Of a stretch of DNA of 64,000 nt, positions 19,095 to 30,459 are shown in pieces (positions within the stretch are counted from its first letter, which is position 1; every line of letters starts with the position of its first letter). Where the stretch lies: assembly GCA_946811185.2 (NCBI GenBank), contig OX328105.1:43400845-43464844 (forward strand), read 5' to 3'. The position numbers were made by a program, and so were the translations under genes. Under the pieces are notes generated by a model. That model was given only the letters and a program-made list of their open reading frames with translations, had not been told where the DNA came from and did no database searches. Source of the DNA: Hippopus hippopus. Lineage: Eukaryota; Mollusca; Bivalvia; Cardiida; Cardiidae.

Positions 19095-20302
19095 GCCGAG
19101 TCAGATGCCCGTTCGACAGGAGATCGGAAGACGCACGAAAACTCATTACCGTCGAGGTAAGGGTATGAGTTCTCCAGGGTATGAGTTCTCCAGATACCAC
19201 ATATATTTTTTTTCTAACAAATGAATTTTAATTTCGCACATAAATATTTTCGTGACTTATACACGATATATATATTTTATACACAGTAAATTTATTTTAT
19301 ACACAATATATATTTTTTCACTCAATAGATATTTCTGTATACACAATAAATTTATTTTATAAACAAGGTATATGAGCCATGCTCTGTGAAAAGGGGGCTT
19401 AGTGCATCTGCGAAAAGTATCGACCCAGGTCAGCCTGCGTACTCCGCGCAGGCTGACCTGGGCCAAAACTTTTCGCAATTGGTCAATTTTCTGTATGTCC
19501 AGGGACTAGTCTACCTTATGATTAAGTCGGTTGTTAAACAAAGTAGATATTTTGGATTATTAATTATGTAAAGACTTGCTTGGTACTATGGATCCCGAGG
19601 ATGCACGAAGCCCCCCTTTGCCAGAACACGGCTCATATATTTTTTTTACCCAATAAATATTTTTACTCGTATACATAATAAATATTTTTTATACACAATA
19701 TATATCTTTTTACCAAATAGATAATTTTTTACTCAGTAATTATTTTTATACACAATAAATATATTTTATACACAATATATATATCATCATACATAATAAA
19801 TGTATTTTATAGCCAATAAATATCTTAATATAGAATATAATTTTTTAATATGGAAGGCATGTATTATCAGATACAATATTGCAACGTATTTCACGCCATA
19901 GTCCACGAAAATAATATTTAAACAAAATAAAAGCAAAATGTCTTTTTGAAAGCTCGCCAATCAGCAAACTAACCTCTCGTCCGCGGTCAATAGGAGTCTC
20001 ACGCGGCATGTTTATAGAGTATTTATTTGTTTTTCGGGTATTTCATTCGACTGCCTACTAGAAATGATAAAAATATATTGTACGTGTAACTCACATCGTG
20101 AATCATAACTAAATCTTTGATTTGAACGTCTAACCCAATAAATATATGATTTCAAGTGGACTATGCTGGAGATTGCGTACACTGCATAGGGACGCTCCAC
20201 AAAATTGTGGTGCATGCAAAACAAAAATAAAAATATGTCTGTTTCGTGCGTAATATTTATCTTAGTTAAAAAAGTGTTCGGTTAGAAGTTTTGTTCAGTA
20301 TG
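19095..20302 (-). repeat. Right arm of a large inverted repeat
   Basis: This is the inverse of 16052-17180, ending GGTTAGAAGTTTTGTTCAGT. It is broken by a family A MITE (19373-19635). The whole unit would span about 4.25 kb. Confidence 0.65.
19373..19635. repeat. MITE family A copy
   Basis: The ends are TGAGCCATGCTCTGTG and CCAGAACACGGCTCATA and the inner palindrome is CAGGTCAGCCTGCG. It is inserted in the AT-rich part of the inverted repeat. Confidence 0.8.
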
Positions 20303-20506
20303 GTACTCTGTGAAAAGGGGGTTTAATGCATCTGCAAAAAGTATTGACCCAGGTCAGCCTTCGCAATCCGCGCAGGCTGACCTTAATCAAACCTGTTTGC
20401 TATTGATCAATTTTTTGCATGTCAAAGGACACGTCTACCACAAGAGTCAGTCGACTGTTTTTGCATTAAACCCCTTTTTTTCCAGAGCATGGCTCATATA
20501 TCAAAG
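20299..20506. repeat. MITE family A copy, shortened
   Basis: It runs from TACTCTGTGAAAAGGGGG to CCAGAGCATGGCTCATA and lacks the TATGGATCC middle segment. Confidence 0.7.
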
Positions 20507-20694
20507 AGGTCATCATCATGTACAGAAAGTAACATGTCTGTTCCAAAAGCGCCTATATTCAGAAATCTCGGTGCATGAGTACCAAATTTATGACACGCTA
20601 TATTTCCAACCGTTCAAGTCAACAAGAAGGTCTCGATCATCCTCAGAGGAACATGTAAAAATGAGTTTCATTGATGAGATTGCTTTGACTACAT

Positions 20695-21480
20695 TTACCG
20701 TAAAGGGTAAAGAGGCAGTGATGAAACTATATCACTGAGCCATGTCTGTGTCATACAGTCTGTCAGTCGTTGCTTAAAAGCTCTTAGAAAAGTATCAACG
20801 TCCCCAACATCTTGGGCAATCCAAACATAACCACAACCATATCTGAATAACAATTCCTTAACTTTGGTGGCCCAAGTCCGCCTCCCACTAATGTCGATAT
20901 CCTTTAACATTTTAAACATTTACTGGGTATCTATATAGTGGCATTCTTAATAATTGGCACCAGTACCTTATGTATTTTGAAAAATAATGGATACGAGTAT
21001 ATAGTGGAAGTCGTCCACATTCGCCAAGCACCATAGAAACATTTGTAGTAGAATTAAGTCCTGAAAAATAGCTACAGAACTCAATTTGAGACCTTTCTTT
21101 GATATCGCTATGTGCAAAGCCCCAAATCTCCGATCCGAAGGTAAGTATCGGAACTACCATAGAATCAAAAAGTTGCAACATTTTTGCAAAAGAAAAGTAG
21201 CCAAAGGATTTCTGGAACTGTTTTATTGAGAAAATGGCTTTACGAGCTTATGATGCGAGTTTTGTTTTTGCCGCGGTCCATGACAATGTTGGAGTAAATA
21301 GTAAACCCATATATTTATAAACTGATACTATTCTAATCTGTTCTCCATTATAAAACCATTTTCCGTAATGACGGAGCGGTCCACCGTATCTAAAGACCAT
21401 AATTTCAGTTTTCTGAAGATTAACTTGCATACACATATCTTTACAAAAGGAAGAAACTGCATTCAGTTGTAATCGAGCCT
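20695..21480 (-). pseudogene. Non-LTR retrotransposon (LINE) reverse transcriptase, C-terminal fragment
   Basis: On the minus strand the frames contain LQKTEIMVFRYGGPLRHYG, SVYKYMGLLFTPTLSW and MVVPILTFGSEIWGF, then a tail with YWCQLLRMPLYRYP. This is the thumb and C-terminal part typical of Jockey/CR1-like reverse transcriptases of molluscs. The catalytic core is missing (5' truncation, as usual for LINEs). One in-frame stop lies near 21245 and one frame change near 20915. It is a dead copy. Confidence 0.8.
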
Positions 21481-21640
21481 ATCTAATAGTCTTTCCTAAA
21501 CACGAAGACGGTGTGGATTTCCGATCAGAATGCACGTTCTGTGCATTCTGAGCTTGATCTATGTCGTCAGCAAACGCCTATGCTTTAGTCTATGGCCCTG
21601 AAAGGGTTACGTATATCTGTATAAAGCGCAAATTATAATT

Positions 21641-21901
21641 GGCTTGCAACACGCGAAAAGGGGCATTCAGACATTTGTGTAAAGTGTCGTCTCGGATCAG
21701 CCTGCGCAGTCCGCGCCGGCTAATCCGAGACGGCACTTTACGACTACATTAGATTTTGTGCTACAGTAGGTTTGCGCAAAACAGAAAATTACATAAAAAC
21801 AGAAAGTGTCATTTCGGATTAGCCTGCGCGGACTGCGCAGGCTGATCCGAGACGACACTTAACGCAAAGGTCCGAATGCCCATTTTCGCGTGTTGCAAGC
21901 C
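21641..21901. repeat. 261-bp MITE family D, copy 1
   Basis: Terminal repeats GGCTTGCAACACGCGAAAAG and its complement enclose two GC palindromes with CAGCCTGCGCAG cores. Three copies in this window have exactly the same length. Confidence 0.9.
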
Positions 21902-21905
21902 ATAT

Positions 21906-22161
21906 ATGAGTCATGCTCTGTAAAAAGGGGGCTTAATGTATCTCAATAAGTATCGACCAAGCTCAGCGTCCGCACAGGCTGACCTGTGTCGAAACGTTCT
22001 GCTTTTTTAAATATTTTTTGCATGTACAAGGACCATTCTACCTAATAATTCAGTAGGTTGCTGTATAAAATGGATTTTATGGATCCATAACTACTTAATA
22101 AATAGCATGGCATTATGCATCATGGAGATCCATTAAACCCCTTTGGTTGGAGCATTGCTCA
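21906..22161. repeat. MITE family A copy
   Basis: It runs from GAGTCATGCTCTGTAAAAAG to GGAGCATTGCTCAAA, directly beside family D copy 1. Confidence 0.75.
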
Positions 22162-22240
22162 AATTCTTTTTTAGATTGAAATAAACTAGGTTATAAAAAA
22201 TGCAGTGTGCACTTTACATCTTGTATTTCAAGTAGGCCTC

Positions 22241-22460
22241 TTAACTCTTTACTAGCCAACAAAGTTCTACAATTGCCCAAGTTGAAAGCATTTGCAGACG
22301 TCAAATCGTCAAATGAAAGGGGTTCAAATGATGGAATTTGTTTTAAAAATGGAAGAAAACATCATGAAAAAAGGAGAAAATACTGGTTACCAGCATTTTA
22401 ACCTTGTTCATGGTGTTTGCAAAAACCTTCTACCTTAGCGTCTTTAAAACTGGAGATTGT
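22241..22460. repeat. MITE family B copy, diverged
   Basis: It starts TTAACTCTTTACTAGCC and has AAAGCATTTGCAGACG and the GAAAATACTGGTTACCAGC hairpin. Confidence 0.55.
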
Positions 22461-22629
22461 CGGAAAGAGTGAAAACCATTCCCACTGCTTTATTTTAGAT
22501 TTTAGCAGGGTATGCAAAATTAATAGTGCAGACAGATTTTGTTGATTCAGCGGAAAAACGTTGGATTTTATTGCAGTCGAAATGTAAGTCCTTTCGTAAT
22601 TCAAGCACTGAAAATGTGTCGTTGGGAGG

Positions 22630-22845
22630 TTCAACCCTTATCCAGCTAAATTTGTGAAATGAAACTTTCAAGTCGATAGTAAAAACCAGAATAATGCTAC
22701 TTCAACCTTATCTTTCGGAGAAAAAAAAAATCTTCTTATCGGACAGTGTAGATCAAAGATCAGACTGCACATTCTGTGCAGTCTGATCTTGATTTACACT
22801 GTCCGCAGAAGGTCTGTGAGTCGCGCTTATCAGCATAGCGGTTAA
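22630..22845. repeat. MITE family C copy
   Basis: It runs from TTCAACCCTTATCCAGC to ATCAGCATAGCGGTTAA with the AGATCAGACTGCACATTCTG palindrome. Confidence 0.75.
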
Positions 22846-23079
22846 TAATATCTGAGTGGCATGTTAAGCTCGTTTAGAAGTTGGTGAGTTGGATTGAATG
22901 ATGTTTTACGCCGATTTCAACATTAATTTCAGTCATATCACGGGGACAGCTCACATATTCATGTATTTTCTGGGTTCCACCAGTACTAGGCTTACGTTTT
23001 GTAACTCTTACCAATTCTTGTTTTTAGTTGGATTTAATTATTTATCAAAGAACTTTCAGCGGGAAGCTTATAAAAACTA

Positions 23080-24195
23080 GAGGCCCTTGAGGGTCTGAGA
23101 TTGCTCTACTGGCAGTGATTTTGCTTTTATGCTAACATACATTATAAATTCCTGATGCAAAAAGAAAAAAGACAAAAAAGCACAAAAATGTGTTCTTGCA
23201 ACTGGGCTAGAACCATCTGTGACATCATAAGTAGGCATGGTGAATTGAACAAACAGTGAAAAAAAAAAATGAAGTGTAATTTCTCAAAACTAAATGTTTA
23301 GAATCCAGCCAAATTTGAAAGGGGTTCAGTACGCCTTGTATTGAACAATCCTAGCAAATTTCAAAGAAATGTGACTTATAATGTGGACTTTGTTGAGTAA
23401 ACAATACTAAGTTATCAAATTGCTGCTTTTCCTGAACGGTTTACTAGATTTTCTTCACTTTTGATAGAGTTCAATCCCTTGATGAGCCAAATAATCTTTG
23501 CAAGTTTCAAATGAATTGGATCAACACTGTGAACTTCATTGCCTAAACAAGAAATGGAAATTTTCAACTATGAATGGCTACTTTTCCCATACTGTTTGTC
23601 AGATTTTTTTTTCAAAATCAATAAGGTTCAAGCTGTTTCTGATACAAAGCAACTGTGTAAGTTTCATAAAAATTCGACCACAAATGGAAACTTTCAACTT
23701 GAAATGGCTGCTTTTCCCATGCTGTTTGTTGGATTTTTTCAAAATCAATAGGGTTGAAGCTATTGGTGAGATAAACAAACTATGCAAGTTTCACAAGAAT
23801 CTGATGACACATGCAGACTTTATCATGTAAACAAGAAATGTAAATTTATAACTTGAAATGGCTACTTTTCCCATATTGTTTGTTGGTTTTTTTTCAAAAT
23901 CAAAAGGGTTCAAGCTATTGATAAGATAAACAAACTGTGCAAGTTTCACTGAAATCTGACCACAAATGTAAACTTTATCGTGTAAACAAGAAAAGGAAAT
24001 TTTCAACCTTGAAATGGCTACTTTTCCCATACTGTTTGTTGGATTTTTTTCAATGTGCAAGTTTCACGTAAATCTGACCACAAATGCAGACTTTATCGCG
24101 TAAACAAGAAAAAGACTAACGGACGGACGGGCGGACAGATAGACGGACTGACGGACGACGGAAACCACGCCAGGATATGAGCTCTGCTGGCTTTA
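23080..24195. repeat. Bivalve-type dispersed repeat with internal 150-bp tandem units
   Basis: It starts TAGAGGCCCTTGAGGG and ends with a GACGGACGGGCGGACAG run and GGAAACCACGCCAGG. Between 23480 and 24110 a unit of about 150 bp (AATGGCTACTTTTCCCATAC, GTTTGTTGGATTTTTT, CAAGTTTCAC) repeats about four times. Frames in it are repeat translation. Confidence 0.65.
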
Positions 24196-27100
24196 CTATA
24201 AAAATGAAGAAAATTTATAAAAGTGTTCTTAACACAGCGAAACGTCCACTTTTCCGGATCGGTGAATTCATCAGCAGAATTCTGAGGTAAAAATTCAGTC
24301 GTAGACTGCCTGAATGAAATACCTTAGAGCTGCAGATTCAAATATAATACGATTGTATTTCATCCTACAGACGATTTTCATTTTGCAGCAGACAGCTCTT
24401 AAACACATTTTTGTAAAGTAGAAGATGCTCATAACAACTGCTTTTGCAAATCAGATTGCTGGTATTTTTATTTAGAAACAGAGCACTACCCGGTAAAATA
24501 TCCTATTGAGACATCATATGGGCTAGGCAAAAAAAAAGTGGCTAGTTTTGATTTTTCTGCAACTAATTACATAAAACGCACCGCAGTTTCTTTTTTATTA
24601 TTGTCAGAAGGTGTCTTTCTATGTTCTGTAATAATTCTAAAAGTTTCATCAAAATCGCATGCTCCTTTGAAAAAAAAAAAAAAAAAATCGATTAAAGGGC
24701 TTAAAATGTACGGAGTCTGACAAAAACGTGAGACACTTAAAAATCTTTTGAGTTGACAATTTTATTTTGAAAATCCTGATAAGTGTTCATAATCTGGAGG
24801 TGTTTAAGTTAAAGTTACATTTCTTGGGTATAAATTAACATCACAATTTAGTACATATTACTAACAGGAACTGAAATTCACAACCTTCTGTGAAAGTTGT
24901 CTATGAAAAAAAAGTTCGAACAAATTCTTGACTTTTTTCTTCCAGAACATTTTTTTTTCTCTAAAGAAGTAATCAACAAAGTATATTTGATGTGCAAGCT
25001 TTAATCTGATGTATCTAGCCCTATTTAATACATTTTTGTCACTTCTACTGTAAATATATTTTTCCCTAGGTCCTTTGAGAGAATGTGACCTAACTTTGTC
25101 AGGAGTGTGACTTTTGGTATATATTGCAAGAATGCTATTAGATAATAGCGTATAATCTTACATATATTTTCATGAAGCATGTCCCAAGTACTGATCATGA
25201 GCGATGATTATGATTGGCCCTGATGTTCAGTTATTGATGAAATGTCAAACATATGCATGTCAGGAGTGTGACGCAATTTTTCATGTCAAGGTAACAACTT
25301 ATTATCTCAATTATTTTAAGTGAAATAAAAAGGAGTTATATCTTCTTTACCAGCCTACTCTGTGTAAGATACCGAAAGTACATTAAGATAATGATTTTTC
25401 TACAATTTATATTTTCAATTCATTAGCATATTTTAAAATAATTGAATAAAGGAAATACATTCTATACAACATGAATGTTTTTGCTTTAATAACATTGAAT
25501 TTCATTTATGTATAACTATTTAAGAACATGAATAAGTTAGTTTTCACAATATTTTGATGCACCTGTATTTTTGTTATTAATCTGGAGGTGAAAGTGATTG
25601 TTTTCACACTCCTGACCTAAAATAAAGTTTGGTGGACTGAAATTAATTATCCAGTGAAAACGAGTCTCAGACACTCCATGGAATTTGTTTGATTGGAAAT
25701 ATTTCAAGATTTATTTTCTGGTGACCATGATACTGTTAGGTCATGACCACAATGCAGTCAAGTTGTGACCACAGGTAATCATTTCATGGTCGCGTGATAA
25801 TTTTCGTTATCTTGTGTCCCGTCCACTCTGCCATGTATATAGCATGTAGAATGCTCGCTTGCTTTCACAGGATGAATGTGATACCTGTATTGGTGCCTGT
25901 ACTACTGGCTTCGGTTGCTGAAGCAAAGACAGAAACTGTACATGTGTCTCCAAATGCAATTTTACTATGGCCAAGTCTTGTTCACATAGAGACTGGAAGA
26001 GATCGGGCAAAACATTTTGAAGTAAACACAAGAAAACATCGGCCACATCAAGCAAAGTCATTATCTTAATCAAAGTTTTTGGTTTTGCATATCTGGCCTA
26101 TATTTGTAGATATATATCTGTCTGAATAAGATTTCAAACGAGATTTTTTTTTTTTTGAATAAAATATCTCAAAATCAAATGTCATCCATGAATAAGTCAA
26201 ATGAAAAATCCCATCCTATGGTAAAAACCAGATAGTATGATTTCTTAATTCATTTTCTTTCGATGAAAAAATATCACTTTATCATACAGTGTAGCTCGAT
26301 GGATGACTGCACCTTCCTTACAGTCTGATCTCGATCTTCACCGTCTGCAAAAGCACTGTGAGTCAAGCTTAGCAGCCTAAGGATATATCTTGGTCTCTTC
26401 TATTCTACTCTTTAATGGAGCTTAAATTTTCATCCATTTACAACTCTCAAAGGTAAAAATGGTTCATAGATTGTAAACCGGTTAGAATGAAAAATGGAAT
26501 ATTGAAGAGATCATTATGTTAAAATAAAGATTGAAACATTGAAGATATCATTATATTTCTGAAAAGCCTCTTCTGATTTATCATGTGGTGTGTGGGAGGT
26601 TGTGGATGTGTGGGTTTAAGTTTTTGCAGCGGTCAAGCTGACATCTCGTAAACTTAAAAAATTCCTGTATATTGCAAAGTTAAGGTAAACGAGTTGGAAA
26701 TAAACACTGAAGATGAGACCCATAATTGAGGAGTTGGAACATGTTGGAAAATGTTGTTACTTCATGTCAGAAGTGTGACAAATATTATCTTATTCTATTA
26801 GTACTATAATAAAAGCTTCTGTGTTTTTACCAGTGGTGCTTTACATTTTAACAAAGATTAAGTATTTTCAGATTTACCTGAATGAAAACATCCACAAAAA
26901 GATATGATTACACTTTAGATTATACACACAAAGAATTCAGATGAATGGATCGCGTTTCACTGTCTGTTAAGTAATCTGAACATGGTCAAATAAGTTATTT
27001 TACAATTTAAGTGGTTATGTGTTTGTTGATAACTGTTACATGTTTAACTAGTTTTACTTTTAGTTACATGCTTTCTTGGCTTTTTAGCATTAAGGTTTTT

Positions 27101-27710
27101 GAACTCTTTATGTCAGTTAAGTGTCAGGAGTGTGACAATTTCAACGAAAATCAGGGGCGTTTATCGTTTGATGACTGTGAAATTATAAGGTTATTGTATG
27201 CAAAATGAATGTTTTAATGCAATCAGACATTCTTCAAATTAAATCATAGTTAGTTCTTTTCCTTTATTACTTGTCTATTTCAGTCATACAGAGAACTTTA
27301 ATTGCAAAGTAATTGAAAACATACTGATAAAATGAAGAAATATATGAAATTTTCTGTCATTAAATGATTTTGAATATCCTGGAACATGTTTTTGAATGTA
27401 CCAACATTTATTCTACAAGAAATTATCATATAACTTATCTAGAACCATAATAATGCAAGTTTGACAAAGTAACAAATGTAGCTGTAAAATGTTAATTTTT
27501 TGATAGACACTGGACAATAAAGCTGACAAACATTTTAAATGCGTAACATATATATTGCACCCAAGTAATTTTGAAGACCCAAACGACTGTACAACATAAT
27601 AGAAAAACCAAAATGAGCATATGGAAAGCTTTTTTTTTCACTTAAATTTCACTTTTCACATTTTTTTTAAACTAGCTCATATAGAGGATATTTGTTATTT
27701 TTTCAGAGAA
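24196..27710. other. Intergenic, no gene recognised
   Basis: The stretch is AT-rich and without long frames. The 14-mer GTCAGGAGTGTGAC occurs at 25098-25111, 25259-25272 and 27123-27136, with one change at 26766-26779 and, minus its first base, inverted at 25604-25616. ATAATCTGGAGGTG-like sequence occurs twice (24.8 and 25.58 kb). A partial family C MITE lies near 26.3 kb. Confidence 0.5.
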
Positions 27711-27817
27711 TGATCGAAATTTATTTTATCGAGTTAACATCATCGGTAATATTTTCACGAGTTGCGCACTCGTGAAATATAACTGTTGATGTTCATTTGA
27801 TGAAATAAATTTCGATC
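27711..27817. repeat. Palindrome with CACGAGTTGCGCACTCGTG apex
   Basis: GATCGAAATTTATTTTATCG is mirrored at the right end. It is another member of the GC-apex palindrome class and directly abuts a microsatellite. Confidence 0.75.
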
Positions 27818-27820
27818 TTT

Positions 27821-27844
27821 CACACACACACACACACGCACGCA

Positions 27845-27876
<32 letters not shown>

Positions 27877-27877
27877 C
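27821..27877. repeat. Compound microsatellite (CA)n(CGCA)n(CA)n
   Basis: CA dinucleotides pass into about seven CGCA units and back into CA. Confidence 0.95.
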
Positions 27878-28249
27878 CAACCCACCCACACAAATTAATT
27901 TCATGCTTCTAACCCCTTTTTTTGTTGGAACTTTCATCAAAATCCAGTACAGTTGTTTTCGGTAATTCCCCGTGGCCTACTTTCCCCCACAGCATTACGT
28001 AAAGCCCGAATAATGTTGGGTAGATGCGCGTAAATTACGTCATATTTCCCTCTGGTTGAATGGCACACACTGTTTACCTAGGTACATGTAACTAGTGCAC
28101 AGGAACTATTGTTTCCATCTTCAATCGAAGAGTTACGGAAACATTTACGATTAATTCCACTGGTCGTAACCATGAATTATCAAACTTCACAATTCAACAT
28201 TATTTCCCGATAAATTACCGAAAGGTATGAAATAAGATAATGTTTTTTT

Positions 28250-28393
28250 ACACTATGAAAAATAACACTCTAATGTTCAATATGGCTGCAATGATACACG
28301 TTAAAAAAATGTTCTAGTGGATAAAGTGTTTCTATCTCTTGATAAAGGCAATAGCCGAAATATTGAACATTAGAGTGTTATTTTTCATAGTGT
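28250..28393. repeat. Short MITE with 34-bp terminal inverted repeats
   Basis: ACACTATGAAAAATAACACT at the left is mirrored at the right, with ATGTTCAATAT continuing the match. It lies about 110 bp before the METTL27-like copy B start. Confidence 0.75.
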
Positions 28394-28506
28394 TTTAATC
28401 ATTCCCTAAGGAATTCAAAGTGTCATTGTGTTGTTTTTTTACAGATTGTGAAATCCAGTTCAAACTGTTTTTTTTTTTTTCAACTTGTATTAGTTCTGAA
28501 AGAGCC

Positions 28507-28683
28507 ATGGCAAGTCCATCACAAAGCTACAATTCAGAATCACCAACAGAGCGTATTTCGCCCAAGGAGAAGAACCATGAAGGCACACAAGCGTATGAGG
28601 CCAGTGTAAATGTATATAAAAACGACATTTCCCCTGCTGAAGTTGCCAATTTCTACACGTCCTGGGCGGCTGACTACGACAAG
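28507..28683 (+). CDS. METTL27: METTL27-like methyltransferase, copy B, exon 1
   Basis: This is the first coding exon of the complete copy B (exons 28507-28683, 29435-29566, 33121-33256, 34049-34141, 42806-42993; about 241 residues, close to the usual METTL27 length). It begins with ATG in GCCATGGC, a good start context, reads MASPSQSYNSESPTERISP, and includes DISPAEVANFYTSWAADYDK, the N-terminal helix typical of this family. The same exon in copy C (56560) has the same start and length. The donor is AAG|GTCAAA. A likely acceptor TTTTACAG at 28437-28444 indicates that the 5' UTR is split. The family is a class I SAM-dependent methyltransferase, cytosolic as far as the sequence shows (no signal or membrane segment). 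Confidence 0.8.
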
Positions 28684-29434
28684 GTCAAATCTAAACCTAT
28701 TTCTTAAAAGGCTATTTTATATTACCACACTAACTGTATGTAACAGATAAAAGTGAAAAAAAGACATTAGAAAGAAATGAAAATAGCTTTTAAGAATGAT
28801 ATGGATTCTCTTTTTTTTTTTTTGTCCCTGAAAACACCGCCTGCTGAGGCCCTCAAGCGAAAATCTTCTAATATTTTGATTTCTTTGTTTACTAAAAATT
28901 TGCATACAAAATGCAAAAGCTACAGGATCATAAAAGGTTTTAACTGTATGGTCATAAGATGAAACGCTGGCAAATGTTCGCCATTAGAAATATATATAAA
29001 AATGTGATTCATTGGTTCCATTTTTTCTAATGTGACTAATATGTCGATTACATTCTACTGATAAAAATTAAAAAAAAAAACCTTCAAAATAATGAGTAGA
29101 TCAGTTTCCAGGTACTTTTCACAACTAAAGACATGTGGATTACAACCAATCAATGTAGTGATTAAAATTTGGATTTATCTGTTCAAGCCAAGGGCACCCT
29201 TCTAGCTCCGTTCCTTCTTTTAGGAAAGGAGTGCATTAAACTGACTAGCGAGGATGGTCAAGCTTTTTTCTAGACTTATAATGTCTCTGTCAATCGGAAA
29301 TAGTTGTAATTATGAAATTGGAATTTATATAAGTATAAAATAGTATTGATATAAAATTTTAAAAAAATATTTTAGAACTGAATAAGAAAAATAGCAGCAA
29401 GAATCAATACTAATACAAATTTTACATGTTTCAG

Positions 29435-29566
29435 GATTTCCATACCTCAGGGTTGTACCTGGGGCCAAGCTTTGTGGCTGACACTCTTGCATCACTGTTG
29501 ACGTCCAATAGAGATACTGTGCGAGTTCTGGATGTAGCCTCTGGAACTGGAATTCTGGGAGAAAAG
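29435..29566 (+). CDS. METTL27: METTL27-like copy B, exon 2 (SAM motif I)
   Basis: The exon follows a TTACATGTTTCAG acceptor in phase 0 and reads DFHTSGLYLGPSFVADTLAS, then VRVLDVASGTGILGEK. VLDVASGTG is the glycine-rich SAM-binding motif I. I end the exon at AAG|GTTGCT, because nine residues between GTG and GF fit the family better than twelve. The next AAG is followed by AT, not GT. Confidence 0.8.
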
Positions 29567-29965
29567 GTTGCTAAGATAACCGCTAAGTCTTGCTATCCCT
29601 TTATTCAAAATTGTGAAAAAAAAAAGTGTATAAGCGAGTATCACTTTTTCTAGTGCGAACATTTACAGTGAAAAGTGCATGGTAGTTGATTTCCGTAAAC
29701 GAAATACCACAAGGGAAAAAATAAAGACTTGTACAAATTGAATACATTTGCAGAAGGCAAATTAGATATGACTCAAATGATGAGATTTGTCTTGGATAGA
29801 GTAGAAAACATTGTGGGAAAAGGAGAAAATCTCTGTTACTACAAACTTTTCCGATGTCTTTTCCATAGAGTCAATTATTTAAACGCGGGATTATTCGTAA
29901 ACGGTTTTTATTACATTACAAAAATATAAGGTCATGGGTATCTGAACGATTCTTACTACCCATAA

Positions 29966-30228
29966 GCCATGCTCTGTGAAAAGGTAGTTTAATGCATCTG
30001 CAAAAAAATTTGATCAAGTTTAGCCTCTGCAGTCCACGCAGGATGACATTGTTCCAATTTTTTTTGCTGTATATAAATGTTCTGCATATCTACGAACCAG
30101 TCTACCTTTACTCAGCTGTCAGTCAAAATGAATTTAATAGATCAATAATTATGTGATGACTCGCTTAGTAAAATACATCCCAGAGATTCATGCTCTTCCT
30201 CTCCTTTTTATATAGAGCATGACTCATA
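29966..30228. repeat. MITE family A copy
   Basis: It runs from GCCATGCTCTGTGAAAAGG to TAGAGCATGACTCAT and lies in intron 2 of copy B. Confidence 0.7.
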
Positions 30229-30293
30229 TCTATGGGGGGCTTTGAAGACTATATAATCATCAAGCATTTATTTCCCCCGTAATCTTATAAAAT

Positions 30294-30453
30294 TAAGGGT
30301 TGAGTACATATTTTTGTGTTGCCATCGACAAATAAAATGCAGTTGCCTTGTAACATGGCAAATAACGCCCGAAGGGCGTTATGTTAAGCTATGTAATAAG
30401 GCAATTGCATTTTATTTCTCGATGGCAGCACAAAAATATGCACTCATCCCTTA
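30294..30453. repeat. Palindrome with AACGCCCGAAGGGCGTT apex
   Basis: The arms contain TTTTTGTGTTGCCATCGA and AAATGCAGTTGCCTT with their complements. It is non-coding and belongs to the GC-apex palindrome class. Confidence 0.8.
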
Positions 30454-30459
30454 TAATTG

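Noticed and set aside
25794..26073. Opposed frames of 91 and 88 codons
   Set aside because: They overlap on opposite strands, with no domain and no splice or promoter context.
29567..29577. Broken splice donor (AAG followed by AT) at the end of exon 2 of copy B
   Set aside because: A canonical donor AAG|GTTGCT nine bases earlier is in phase and fits the family spacing.
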